From NCBI GenBank assembly GCA_022563135.1, contig JADFNZ010000027.1, forward strand, positions 1 through 14,554: 14,554 bases of DNA, in the 5' to 3' direction. The notes beneath the pieces are model-generated. The model saw nothing but the letters and a program-made list of their open reading frames with translations. It ran no database searches and was not told where the DNA came from. Source of the DNA: Chloroflexota bacterium (lineage in GTDB: Bacteria > Chloroflexota > Dehalococcoidia > DSTF01 > RBG-16-68-14). The stretch's first letter is position 1. Each line of letters begins with the position of its first letter. The translations under genes and the position numbers were made by a program. Shown here in pieces: positions 1 through 7,151 of the stretch.

Positions 1-318
1 GTTCGCGACCAGGTTGATCGACTCCGTGGTGTTGCGGGTGAAGACGATGCACTCCGGGCCCGGCGCGCCGATGAAGTCGGCCACCTTCTGGCGGGTCTCC
101 TCGTAGCGCGCCGTCGCCTCCTCCGCCAGCGCGTGGATGCCGCGATGGATGTTGGCGTTGTAGTGCTCGTAGTAGTGGACGAGCGCGTCGATAACCTGCC
201 GAGGCTTCTGCGTCGTCGCGGCGTTGTCGAAGTAGACTAGCGGCCGGCCGTGCACCTCCCGCTTCAGGATGGGGAAGTCGGCTCGAACGCGCTGGCTGTC
301 GATCGTTGGTTCGCTCAT
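1..318 (-). CDS. sufS: SufS cysteine desulfurase, N-terminal part (runs off left edge)
   Basis: PLP-dependent group II cysteine desulfurase, which takes sulfur from L-cysteine to feed the SufBCD scaffold in the cytoplasm. Only the first 106 residues are in the window. They read MSEPTIDSQRVRADFPIL, then VYFDNAATTQKP (residues 28-39), NANIHRGIHALAEEAT and FTRNTTESINLVAN, the usual N-terminal aminotransferase class V blocks of SufS. The PLP lysine and the active-site cysteine lie beyond the edge. The ATG at 318-316 overlaps the TGA of the upstream DinB-like gene in an ATGA, so translation is probably coupled. It is the last visible gene of the suf operon. The identity is secure from the sequence blocks; the choice of SufS over IscS/NifS rests on the motifs and the operon. 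Confidence 0.95.
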   Translation of the reverse strand, partial: MSEPTIDSQRVRADFPILKREVHGRPLVYFDNAATTQKPRQVIDALVHYYEHYNANIHRGIHALAEEATARYEETRQKVADFIGAPGPECIVFTRNTTESINLVAN

Positions 319-812
319 AGCATTACACTCTCCAGCGCCATGCGCAGTTGCACCATGTGCTCCCGGTCATGCCCGCCTGCGTCGTTGCCCAGGCCTTCGC
401 CCAGGCTCATCGGAATGTCGTCCTGGCGCAGATTTTCGTCTCCAGGCCCTAGCTGGCTGAGCAACTCTTGAGTCTCTGCGCCCTCCGCCTCCAGCTCAGC
501 GATCAGCTCCTCGACGGACCGTCCGCGCCGCTCCTCCACGTTCCGTGCGTTTCGAGCGTCTGGGTCGCTAAGGAGAGCCGGGTCCACCCGTTCTCCGGCG
601 ATGACGGCGCGCAACACGATATGGAGGGCAGAGGCGTCGCTGCTGGCCAGATGCGCGAGCAGGTCTTTGTTCGTCCACCCCCGCAGTGGGCTCGGCAGAC
701 GCCATAGCTCCGCAAGGATCTGATGGGCCACGCCGACGGCCTGCGCCCGGCTCTCCCGCATCTGCTCGGCGATGGGCTCCACCCACGGCGCGAAGGTCCT
801 CTCGGTCATCAT
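315..812 (-). CDS. DinB / maleylpyruvate isomerase N-terminal-like protein inside the suf operon
   Basis: 165-residue four-helix-bundle protein of the DinB/MDMPI type. The block GWTNKDLLAHLASSDASA (residues 45-62) matches the usual 'GWTxxDLLAHLA' helix with His54. The C-terminus has GGHDREHMVQLRMALES with His148 and His152. Together H54, H148 and H152 could form the divalent-metal site of the superfamily, whose members include thiol-cofactor (mycothiol, bacillithiol) dependent transferases. The start is the first ATG of the pair at 812-807, because it overlaps the TGA of the Rieske gene as ATGA; a longer upstream reading of the frame is out-of-frame Rieske sequence. Its own TGA overlaps the sufS ATG. 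Role unknown; being wedged between Rieske and sufS suggests thiol or metal handling, which is inference. Confidence 0.8.
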   Translation of the reverse strand: MMTERTFAPWVEPIAEQMRESRAQAVGVAHQILAELWRLPSPLRGWTNKDLLAHLASSDASALHIVLRAVIAGERVDPALLSDPDARNARNVEERRGRSVEELIAELEAEGAETQELLSQLGPGDENLRQDDIPMSLGEGLGNDAGGHDREHMVQLRMALESVML

Positions 813-1126
813 GGTTGCTCCACCGCTACTCTGATCTCGTCGCCATCGACCTGCACCGGATACGACTTCACCGGCATCACGGCGGGCAGGGTGAGAGCAC
901 GGCCGCTCTTCACGTCGAAGAGGGCGCCGTGGCGGGGGCACTCGATCTGGTCCCCCTCGAGCTGCCCCTGGTCGAGCGAGCCGCCGTCGTGCGTGCAGAC
1001 ATCGTCGATGGCGTAGAAGGTGCCGTCGACGTTGCAGACGGCGATCTTTCGCCCGTCCACCTCGTAGACGTTGACCTTCCCCGGCGGGATTTCGGCGGTA
1101 GTCGCTACTTTCACGAATTCAGCCAT
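809..1126 (-). CDS. Rieske-type [2Fe-2S] ferredoxin of the suf operon
   Basis: 105-residue soluble Rieske protein, the length of stand-alone dioxygenase-type ferredoxins. The cluster ligands are visible as CTHDGGS (C44, H46) and CPRHGALF (C63, H66). The typical DVKSGRALTLPAVMPVKSYPV strand region follows. No signal peptide or membrane anchor is present, so it is cytoplasmic. Such small Rieske proteins often sit between sufD and sufS in Chloroflexota and Actinobacteria and may supply electrons during cluster assembly; the exact role is inferred. A GTG in frame at 1135 is an alternative start. I chose ATG 1126 because MAEFVKVA is the usual family N-terminus, though the spacing to the nearest GGAG is short. 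The stop TGA overlaps the next gene. Confidence 0.9.
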   Translation of the reverse strand: MAEFVKVATTAEIPPGKVNVYEVDGRKIAVCNVDGTFYAIDDVCTHDGGSLDQGQLEGDQIECPRHGALFDVKSGRALTLPAVMPVKSYPVQVDGDEIRVAVEQP

Positions 1127-1142
1127 CGGCTCCACAGTCCTT

Positions 1143-1175
1143 GCCGGACTGAAGCCCGGCCTTGTTCTTTGTTCC
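1143..1175 (-). repeat. Spacer element in sufD-Rieske gap: purine tract plus CTTCAG palindrome
   Basis: Read on the minus strand, the 69-base gap between sufD and the Rieske gene holds GGAACAAAGAACAAGG (1175-1160). It is followed directly by the imperfect hairpin GCCGGGCTTCAGTCCGGC (1160-1143), with one G-U wobble and a TTCA loop. The same two-part arrangement recurs in the sufB-sufD gap, which suggests a small dispersed intergenic element rather than a gene-specific signal. There is no T-tract after the stem, so it is not a standard rho-independent terminator. Confidence 0.5.
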
Positions 1176-1195
1176 TCATTCCCTCGTTCCTCCGT

Positions 1196-2536
1196 CTACC
1201 ACCCGAGCTTCGAGTGGAGGACGGCGCGCACCCGGCGCTGGAGCCGCTCCGAGGGGACTCGCTCCAGCACCTCGGAGAAGAAGCCATCCACCAGCATGCG
1301 CTCCGCCTCGTCGGCAGCGATGCCGCGCGACTGGAGGTAGAAGATCTGCTCCTGGTCCACGGGGCCCACGGTGGCGCCGTGGCTGCAGCGCAGCACGTCG
1401 TAGGCGGAGATCTCCAGGATCGGCGTCGGTGAGGCGCTGGCCTGGTCGCTGAGGAGCAGGTTGCGGCTGGTCTGGTTCGCCGAGGCCTGGCTCGCCGTCT
1501 TTCGCACGTTGACGACTCCGTTCCAGGCCAGCGATGCCCGGTCAGCCAGCGTCGACTTGAACAGCAGGTCGCTTTCGGTGCGAGGCGCGATGTGGTCCTG
1601 GCGTGTATCGTAGTCGAAGTGCTGATCGCTATCGCCGAAGAAGAGGCCGAGCATGTTGGCGCGCGCCCCTTGCTCGTTCAGGAGGACGTCCAGCCGCGAC
1701 CTGGTGATGGCGCCGCCCAGGCCGAGCAGGATCGATTGGAACGAGGCGTCCTTGCTCAGCAACGCCCGCATCGTGTAGAAGTTCTGGACGTTGCCGCCCC
1801 AGCGCTGCACATCCACGAAGCGCACCTGGGCACCCTCGCGGGCGATGATCTCCACCGCGCCGGCCACCACGTTCAGGCCATCCAGTGTCGGCGAGGCCCC
1901 CTCCTGAATCACGGTCACCTTGCTGTTGGGCTCCGCGACGATGAGCAGGTGGGGGAAGAGCGCCAGGCCGGGCGTGGTCAGGCCCGCGGCGTACTCGATG
2001 GGCAGCTCGACCTCGACGCCCTCGGGGACGTAGACGAGGCAGCCGCCGCTCCAGAGGGCGCCGTGCAGCCCCAGGTACTTCCACTCGCCCGCCGATACCG
2101 CCGAAGAGAGATGCTCTCGAACGACCTCTCCGCCTGAGGCGGACTCGCGGGCGGCGCGCTGGAGGCCGCTCACGATCACCCCCTGTCGCGCTAGGGCCTC
2201 GTCCAGCGCCTCGTACACCACGTCCGAGTCGTGCTGAACAACACGTCCCGCCAGCTCCTCGCGCTCGTCCCAGAGGGAGCGCAGCTCGCGGGGGAGGTCG
2301 GCGGCACCCTCGATCGGGCCCGGCGCGGGCGCGTAGGGGAGAAGGCCGTCCAGCGTGAGGCGGCTCGCGTCGGTGCGCTTCCACTCCTCGGAAAGCGGAT
2401 CGGGCATGGGCGCCTCCTCGAAGAGGCGCCAGGCCTCCCGTCTGCGCGTCAGGAGCCAGTCGGGCTCGCCGTAGCGGGCCGAAAGCTCCTCGACGCTGCG
2501 AAGTGAGAGAGTGATCTGCTCAGCCGTCTCGATCAT
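1196..2536 (-). CDS. sufD: SufD, Fe-S cluster scaffold subunit
   Basis: Subunit of the SufBC2D scaffold on which Fe-S clusters are built in the cytoplasm. It has 446 residues from the chosen ATG, normal for SufD. Hallmarks are the N-terminal DPLSEEWKRTDAS, the beta-helix core GALWSGGCLVYVPEGVEVELP, VIQEGASP, and the C-terminal DVLRCSHGATVGPVDQEQIFYL. The histidine in SHGATVG corresponds, as I recall, to the SufD His that with a SufB Cys forms the nascent cluster site. SQASANQTSRNLLLS is also characteristic. ATG 2536 is preferred: GAGGA lies about 10 nt upstream. An in-frame GTG at 2542 would have a 4-nt spacing and add two residues. It is separated from sufB by an unusually long 185-base spacer. 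Confidence 0.95.
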   Translation of the reverse strand: MIETAEQITLSLRSVEELSARYGEPDWLLTRRREAWRLFEEAPMPDPLSEEWKRTDASRLTLDGLLPYAPAPGPIEGAADLPRELRSLWDEREELAGRVVQHDSDVVYEALDEALARQGVIVSGLQRAARESASGGEVVREHLSSAVSAGEWKYLGLHGALWSGGCLVYVPEGVEVELPIEYAAGLTTPGLALFPHLLIVAEPNSKVTVIQEGASPTLDGLNVVAGAVEIIAREGAQVRFVDVQRWGGNVQNFYTMRALLSKDASFQSILLGLGGAITRSRLDVLLNEQGARANMLGLFFGDSDQHFDYDTRQDHIAPRTESDLLFKSTLADRASLAWNGVVNVRKTASQASANQTSRNLLLSDQASASPTPILEISAYDVLRCSHGATVGPVDQEQIFYLQSRGIAADEAERMLVDGFFSEVLERVPSERLQRRVRAVLHSKLGW

Positions 2537-2590
2537 GTTCACAACTTCCTCGGACCTGTGCTCACCAGCGCCCCGAATTCGTCAGGGCCG

Positions 2591-2610
2591 GACAGGTCTG
2601 AAGACCTGTC
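2591..2610. repeat. REP-like perfect palindrome (9-bp arms)
   Basis: GACAGGTCTGAAGACCTGTC is self-complementary over nine bases on each side of a central GA. On the minus (transcribed) strand the centre reads CTTCAG, the same core as the hairpin at 1143-1160. It is preceded there by GTAGC, an arrangement I associate with short dispersed palindromic elements of high-GC genomes (inference). Confidence 0.55.
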
Positions 2611-2667
2611 GCTACGAGGCTGTTCGTTTCTCGTACGATTTTGCTCCCTTGTTCCTTGTTCCTGCCA

Positions 2668-2697
2668 GGAGAGGCGGGCCGCCGCGCCCGCCCCTCC
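2668..2697. repeat. GC-rich 12-bp hairpin downstream of sufB
   Basis: Arms GGAGAGGCGGGC (2668-2679) and GCCCGCCCCTCC (2686-2697) pair at 11 of 12 positions around a 6-base loop. It lies 24 bases past the sufB stop and is not followed by a T-tract on the minus strand. It could act as a 3'-end stabiliser or partial terminator of an upstream sufRCB message. Confidence 0.5.
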
Positions 2698-2721
2698 GGT
2701 TCGTTTATCTGTGGCGGGCGG

Positions 2722-4143
2722 TTAGCCCACGGCCCCTTCCATCTGGAGCTCGATGAGGCGGTTCAACTCTACGGCGTACTCCATGGGCAGCTCCTTGACG
2801 ATCGGCTCCACGAAGCCGTTGACGATCATCTTCGCCGCCCCCACCTCGTCGATGCCGCGGCTCATCAGGTAGAAGAGCTGCTCTTCGCCCAGCTTGCTTA
2901 CCGACGCCTCGTGGCCGATGGTCACGTCCTGCTCGTCGATCTCCATGAGCGGATAGGTGTCGGAGCGCGACTCCTCGTCCAGGAGCAGGGCGTCGCAGCG
3001 GACGGTGGCCTTCACGCCCTTCGCGCCGGGGTAGACCTTCAGGTGGCCGCGATAGCTGGTGCGGCCGTTCCCCTTGCTGATCGACTTGGAGTTGATCACG
3101 GAGGTGGTATGCGGCGCGACGTGGATGCACTTGCCGCCGGCGTCCTGGTGCTGGCCGGGGCCGGCCATCGCCAGCGAGAGGATCTCGCCGTGGGCGCCGG
3201 GCTCCAGCAGGTAGGTGCTCGGGTATTTCATGGTGAGCTTGGATCCCAGGTTGCCATCGATCCACTCGCCCACGGCCTCGCCGTACACGGCCATCCGCTT
3301 GGTCACCAGGTTGAAGACGTTGTCCGACCAGTTCTGGATGGTGGTGTAGCGCACCTTGGCGCCCTTCTTGACGATGATCTCCACCACGGCGCTGTGGAGG
3401 GAGTCGCTCGAGTATGTCGGCGCGGTGCAGCCCTCGACGTAGTGGATGTCGGAGCCCTCATCGGCGATGATCAGCGTCCGTTCGAACTGGCCCATGTTCT
3501 CCGTATTGATGCGGAAGTAAGCCTGGAGCGGCATCTCCACCTTCACCCCGGGTGGCACGTAGATGAAGCTGCCACCCGACCAGACGGCGCTGTTCAGCGA
3601 CGCGAACTTGTTATCGTTGGGCGGGATGATCTTGCCGAAGTATTGGCGCATGAGCTCTTCGTGCTCCCGAAGGGCCGTATCGGTGTCGACGAAGATGACC
3701 CCTTGCTTCTTCAGGTCCTCCCGAATGTTGTGGTACACAACCTCCGAGTCGTACTGGGCCTCCACGCCGGAGAGGAACTTGCGCTCCGCCTCGGGAATGC
3801 CCAGCTTCTCGAAGGTGCGCTTGATCTCGTCCGGCACATCATCCCAGGTCTTGCCCGGCTCCTGCACCGGCTTGACGTAGTAGTAGATGTCGTTGAAGTC
3901 CAGCGAGTAGTTCTGGATGTTGCCGCCCCAGAACCCCGTCGGCATCGGCCGCTCCAACCAGTGGCCGTACGCCTTCAGCCGAAAGTCCCGCATCCAGGTC
4001 GGCTCGCCCTTGAGGTCTGAGATCTCAGTGACGACCTTTTCGCTCAGCCCCTTCTTGGGCTTGTTGATGGCCTTGAAATCGGCATCGTTCCAGCCGTACT
4101 TGTAGGAGCTCTCCTCCCGCATCTGCGCAGGCTTCGTGACCAT
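2722..4143 (-). CDS. sufB: SufB, Fe-S cluster scaffold subunit
   Basis: Core subunit of the SufBC2D assembly complex. It has 473 residues, full length for SufB. Visible blocks are [15 protein letters not shown] at the N-terminus, [49 protein letters not shown] (C239), [21 protein letters not shown] (C383) and [23 protein letters not shown]239 and C383 line up, from memory, with the sulfur-receiving and cluster-site cysteines of E. coli SufB. The ATG at 4143 sits directly behind the sufC TAG with no gap. The sequence GGGG about 8 nt upstream, inside the sufC end, serves as ribosome binding site. It is transcribed from the sufR promoter. Confidence 0.97.
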   Translation of the reverse strand: MVTKPAQMREESSYKYGWNDADFKAINKPKKGLSEKVVTEISDLKGEPTWMRDFRLKAYGHWLERPMPTGFWGGNIQNYSLDFNDIYYYVKPVQEPGKTWDDVPDEIKRTFEKLGIPEAERKFLSGVEAQYDSEVVYHNIREDLKKQGVIFVDTDTALREHEELMRQYFGKIIPPNDNKFASLNSAVWSGGSFIYVPPGVKVEMPLQAYFRINTENMGQFERTLIIADEGSDIHYVEGCTAPTYSSDSLHSAVVEIIVKKGAKVRYTTIQNWSDNVFNLVTKRMAVYGEAVGEWIDGNLGSKLTMKYPSTYLLEPGAHGEILSLAMAGPGQHQDAGGKCIHVAPHTTSVINSKSISKGNGRTSYRGHLKVYPGAKGVKATVRCDALLLDEESRSDTYPLMEIDEQDVTIGHEASVSKLGEEQLFYLMSRGIDEVGAAKMIVNGFVEPIVKELPMEYAVELNRLIELQMEGAVG

Positions 4144-4947
4144 CTATGATCCCCTTTCTTGGGCGCCTACTGTCTCCGGCGCAAACTCTTGAATGATCCA
4201 CTCGTAGCCCCGCTTCTCCAGCTCATGCGCCAGCTCAGGGCCGCCGGTCTTCACGATCCGGCCGGCGTGGAGCACGTGCACCACATCGGGCCGGACGTAG
4301 TTCAGAATGCGCTGGTAGTGGGTGATGAGCAGGAGGCCGTTCTCCGGCCCGCGCAGGGTGTTGATCCCTTCGGCCACGACCTTGAGCGCGTCGATGTCGA
4401 GCCCGGAGTCGGTTTCGTCCAGGATCGCCATCTCCGGCCGCAGCATCGCCAGTTGGAGCACCTCGGCGCGCTTCTTCTCGCCGCCTGAGAAGCCATCGTT
4501 GACGTAGCGCCGCGCGAAGGATGGGTCCATCTTCAGCAGGTCCAGCGTCTCGTCCAGCAGCTTGCGGAACTCCCGAATCGGGACGTCCTCGCCCCGCCGC
4601 GCCTTCATGGAGGCGCGCAGGAAGTTCCCCATCACTACGCCGGGGATGCCCATCGGGTACTGGAAGGCGAGGAAGAGCCCCTCGCGGGCGCGCTGATCAG
4701 GCGTCATGCTCAGGATGTTCTGGCCGCGAAAGAGCACGCGACCCTGCGTCACCTTGTAGCGCGGATGTCCCATGAGGGCGTTCGCCAAGGTGCTCTTGCC
4801 GGAGCCGTTCGGTCCCATGAGCGCGTGCACTTCACCACGCTTCACGATGAGATCGACCCCGGTGAGGATCTCCTTCTTCTCTACGCTGGCGCGGAGCCCT
4901 TCGATGATGAAAAGAGCATCCTCTTGCCGTCCGTTCTTTCCTGCCAT
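4144..4947 (-). CDS. sufC: SufC, ABC-type ATPase of the SUF scaffold
   Basis: Cytoplasmic ABC ATPase that binds SufB and SufD and powers cluster assembly. Length 267 residues. Walker [10 protein letters not shown] (45-53), Q-loop Q96 in AFQYP, signature FSGGEKKR (153-160), Walker [17 protein letters not shown] (173-188) and the switch histidine ITH (H210) are all intact. The [12 protein letters not shown] form and the EKKRAE after the signature are specific for SufC among ABC proteins. The ATG at 4947 follows AGGAG by 5 nt and lies 8 bases after the sufR stop, so the two are cotranscribed. Confidence 0.97.
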   Translation of the reverse strand: MAGKNGRQEDALFIIEGLRASVEKKEILTGVDLIVKRGEVHALMGPNGSGKSTLANALMGHPRYKVTQGRVLFRGQNILSMTPDQRAREGLFLAFQYPMGIPGVVMGNFLRASMKARRGEDVPIREFRKLLDETLDLLKMDPSFARRYVNDGFSGGEKKRAEVLQLAMLRPEMAILDETDSGLDIDALKVVAEGINTLRGPENGLLLITHYQRILNYVRPDVVHVLHAGRIVKTGGPELAHELEKRGYEWIIQEFAPETVGAQERGS

Positions 4948-4955
4948 CGGTTCTC

Positions 4956-5615
4956 CTATTCTGTCGTTCGCCGCTGCGGAGGGCCCGCGGCGACGATGTA
5001 CTCACAGGTTGGCTGGCCGTCGGCGATGCGGCTCACCTGGCGTACCGGCGAGGCGACCAGCAGCTCGATCGCGCGCCGGTCCAGCTCGCACGGGCCGCCG
5101 GTGTTGTGCGCCGCCTGCCAGTAGGGGCACGCGCTGTTCGTCAGGTGGTAGCCGTCTTCGTGCTTTGACCAGTCATCGACGATCCCCTCAGGCTGGAGCG
5201 CGCGGCTCGTCTGTGCTACCCGATCCTCCAGCGAGTCTCCCGCGACTTCTGACTGGTGCTCCTGGGCGAGCTGTTTGGCCGCCGCGTCGAACGTGGTGCG
5301 AAGGAGGGTGTCGCCGTCGCAGCCGCGTACTTGCCGCTCGTCCAGGGAGCGCAGCCCCGCGTACAAGCGAGAGAGGAGCCGCGAGTAGCCGGCGGGCGAA
5401 CGCTCCCCACCTTCTTCGGTTGGATAGAAGACGAACGACGGCCGGCCGACCCCGTGGCGCTCCAGCCGCACATCCGCGAGCCGTTCCGCTCGCAGGTGAT
5501 CGAGGTGTCGCCGAATCGACGCTGGTCCGATGCCCAATTCGTCCGCAAGCTGCGCCACAGTGGCGCCGCCGTGCCCCTGGAGAAGGCGGAGGACCTGCTC
5601 TCTGGTGCTCTCCAT
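4956..5615 (-). CDS. sufR: SufR-like Fe-S-sensing transcriptional repressor
   Basis: 219-residue regulator at the head of the suf operon. An N-terminal winged helix (residues 5-65: [20 protein letters not shown], then [14 protein letters not shown]) is followed by a helical middle. A C-terminal cysteine region has [14 protein letters not shown] (C163 and C176, spacing CX12C) and a third cysteine, C204, in QPTCEYIV, the expected SufR cluster-binding layout. Cyanobacterial SufR has, as I recall, a fourth cysteine between the last two; here none is seen, so another ligand (for example H170) may serve. Holo-SufR typically represses suf genes, and apo-protein releases DNA when clusters are scarce. 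The ATG lies only 9 nt after a -10 box with no Shine-Dalgarno, so the message is probably leaderless. Autoregulation is inferred. Confidence 0.88.
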   Translation of the reverse strand: MESTREQVLRLLQGHGGATVAQLADELGIGPASIRRHLDHLRAERLADVRLERHGVGRPSFVFYPTEEGGERSPAGYSRLLSRLYAGLRSLDERQVRGCDGDTLLRTTFDAAAKQLAQEHQSEVAGDSLEDRVAQTSRALQPEGIVDDWSKHEDGYHLTNSACPYWQAAHNTGGPCELDRRAIELLVASPVRQVSRIADGQPTCEYIVAAGPPQRRTTE

Positions 5616-5624
5616 GGTAGCTAC

Positions 5625-5653
5625 AGCGTAGCCAAAGGGATGGACTTAGTCAA
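5625..5653 (-). promoter_or_regulatory. Promoter of the suf operon, leaderless
   Basis: On the minus strand TTGACT (5653-5648), a 17-base spacer and TACGCT (5630-5625) form a good sigma-70-type promoter. The start codon of sufR is 9 bases past the -10 box, so transcription should begin at or within a few bases of the ATG. No other promoter as good is seen upstream of the operon. Confidence 0.65.
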
Positions 5654-5666
5654 GGAATATGGACTT
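5640..5666. promoter_or_regulatory. Candidate SufR operator: direct repeats overlapping the -35 box
   Basis: ATGGACTT occurs at 5640-5647 and again at 5659-5666, a 19-base period, bracketing the suf -35 hexamer at 5648-5653. A protein bound to both copies would cover the promoter. The cyanobacterial SufR operator CAAC-N6-GTTG is absent. Assignment to SufR is inference. Confidence 0.4.
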
Positions 5667-5688
5667 TAAATCAAAAAATGAGTAATAA

Positions 5689-5699
5689 CTGTCCGACAG
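5689..5699. promoter_or_regulatory. Short dyad CTGTC-C-GACAG upstream of the suf promoter
   Basis: An 11-base inverted repeat in the AT-rich part of the gap between the HD-GYP gene and sufR. It lies about 35 bases upstream of the suf -35 box and could be a second operator. On the minus strand TTTTTT follows 11 bases later, but the stem is too short to call a terminator. Confidence 0.25.
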
Positions 5700-5768
5700 A
5701 TACAAGAACAGGCGATGTAGGCAGTATTTGGGAGGAGCGAAGGGTTCGTGGTGGGGTGGTTTGTGCGC

Positions 5769-7034
5769 TTAGGCGACGTGGGGTAGCGGCGCCTCTTGGC
5801 GGACGCCTTCTCGTGTGATCTGCTGGATGATGAGATCGATGACTCCCTTCTCGGCGAGCCCGGCGAACGCCTGGACGATCTCGGGGTCAAGGTGCGTGCC
5901 GGCGAGTGAGCGCAGCTCCTGGAGCGCGGCCTCCGGCGGCCATGCGTCCTTGTACGGACGACTGCTGATGAGGGCGTCGTAGACGTCGGCGACAGCGACG
6001 ATGCGTGCCGCGAGGGGGATGGCTTCGCCCTTGAGGCCGTCCGGGTATCCGCTGCCGTCCCAGTGCTCGTGGTGCCAGCGGGCTACCTGCTGGGCCATCG
6101 CGAAGTCCTGGTTTTCGACCAGCAGGTTCTCCCCCCAGACGGTGTGGAGCTGCATGATGCGCCACTCTTCTGGATCGAGCGGGCCGCTCTTCTTGAGGAT
6201 GGCGTCCGGCACATGGGCCTTGCCTACGTCATGGATCATGGAGGCGTAGGCGATCTCCTGGGCTTCGCGGGGGGAGACGCCCACGTGGAGGGCCAGCGCT
6301 CGCGAGAAGTGCTGGATGTGATGGAGATGGGCGCCGGCGTCCGTATCGCGCGCCTCCACCAGCGTCGCCAGCATCCCCATCGTCTGCCTGTTCTGCTGTT
6401 CAAGTTTCATCCGCCGCCTTTCGAGCTCCTGTGAGGTTGCGAGCACCGTGAAGCCGATCAGCGCCGAGAAGACGACTCGCAAAGGAAGCTGACCATAGTA
6501 GACGGAGCCCGGCTCGAAGAAGAGCAGCGTGGCGAGCGCCAGCCAGCCCACCCATGTGGCGGTGTAGAGCAGGGAGCCGAGCGGAGTCAACGTGAAGCCA
6601 CCGACAACGATGTACACCAGAAACACGAGCCAGATGTCGGACGTGGCGTTCGCAGCACCCATCTGGCGGAACACGTACATGGAGGCGCCCATCAGAACCA
6701 GCGCGTCCAGTACCACGCCCAGCACGCGCGCGGTGAAGATCCGCTCCTTCACGAAGACCAGATAGGCGAGCAGCCCGTCATAGAGGATCGCTGCGATGCA
6801 GCCGGCGAGCACCGCCTCCCAGCCCGGGAGCCTGAGCTGCTGGATAGGCAGCACGGCGATGATCCCGGCCGCCAGCACCGCGCGCCGGACCACGTCCTGG
6901 CGCTGCGAGTCACGCTCGGTCGGCCCGATGAGGGCGTTGACCGCGTCGCCGAGCCGCCCGAGAGCGCCGCGACGCCATCCGGCGCGCGTGCCAGGCCGCA
7001 CTTTGCCCGCTGTTTCGCTGATCGCCCGTTGCAT
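5769..7034 (-). CDS. Membrane-anchored HD-GYP phosphodiesterase (c-di-GMP hydrolysis)
   Basis: 421 residues. After a basic N-terminus, about five to six hydrophobic helices span residues 50-200 (for example VLAAGIIAVLP, LAGCIAAILYDGLLAYLVFV, WLVFLVYIVVGGFTL, WVGWLALATLLFF). Then comes a short coiled linker (SQELERRRMKLEQQNRQ) and a C-terminal HD-GYP domain (about 220-400). Metal and signature residues are present: H239 region HLHHIQHFS, HDVGK (H268, D269, K272), LHTVWGE (H297) and HHEHWDGSGYPDGL (321-334), so it should be catalytically competent for breaking c-di-GMP. No REC or GAF sensor is seen; the membrane part may sense the signal. GAGG lies 8 nt before the ATG. Its target pathway cannot be read from the context. 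Confidence 0.9.
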   Translation of the reverse strand: MQRAISETAGKVRPGTRAGWRRGALGRLGDAVNALIGPTERDSQRQDVVRRAVLAAGIIAVLPIQQLRLPGWEAVLAGCIAAILYDGLLAYLVFVKERIFTARVLGVVLDALVLMGASMYVFRQMGAANATSDIWLVFLVYIVVGGFTLTPLGSLLYTATWVGWLALATLLFFEPGSVYYGQLPLRVVFSALIGFTVLATSQELERRRMKLEQQNRQTMGMLATLVEARDTDAGAHLHHIQHFSRALALHVGVSPREAQEIAYASMIHDVGKAHVPDAILKKSGPLDPEEWRIMQLHTVWGENLLVENQDFAMAQQVARWHHEHWDGSGYPDGLKGEAIPLAARIVAVADVYDALISSRPYKDAWPPEAALQELRSLAGTHLDPEIVQAFAGLAEKGVIDLIIQQITREGVRQEAPLPHVA

Positions 7035-7110
7035 ATGCGTAACCTCTGTATGTTCGGCTTCGGGCGGTCGCTTGCGTAGGGGATCTCACGCGGCAAGCTG
7101 AAGCAAGCGG

Positions 7111-7133
7111 GCGGCTCTGGCCGTTAGAGCGGC
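7111..7133. repeat. Imperfect hairpin between the winged-helix and HD-GYP genes
   Basis: GCGGCTCT (7111-7118) and AGAGCGGC (7126-7133) pair with one mismatch around a 7-base loop, 18 bases past the stop of the winged-helix gene on the minus strand. No T-tract follows; it may be a weak terminator. Confidence 0.3.
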
Positions 7134-7151
7134 AGGGCACAGAGTTCGGCG

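Larger units (their letters stand above)
2537..2721 (-). other. 185-base sufB-sufD spacer with two hairpins
   Basis: The only long gap in an otherwise tight operon. In transcription order it holds a GC-rich hairpin (2697-2668), a purine tract AGGAACAAGGAACAAGGGAG (2663-2644), a perfect palindrome (2610-2591) and the sufD Shine-Dalgarno sequence. No tract of Ts follows either stem. It could be an RNA-stability or attenuation segment that sets the SufB:SufD ratio, or simply an inserted REP-like unit; function is inferred. Confidence 0.5.

Noticed and set aside
2641..4020. 459-codon plus-strand frame opposite sufB
   Set aside because: Antisense of a clear full-length SufB; repetitive V/H/D/L composition typical of shadow frames.
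5616..5768. Cyanobacterial-type SufR operator CAAC-N6-GTTG
   Set aside because: No CAAC occurs in the gap, so the known operator is not there.
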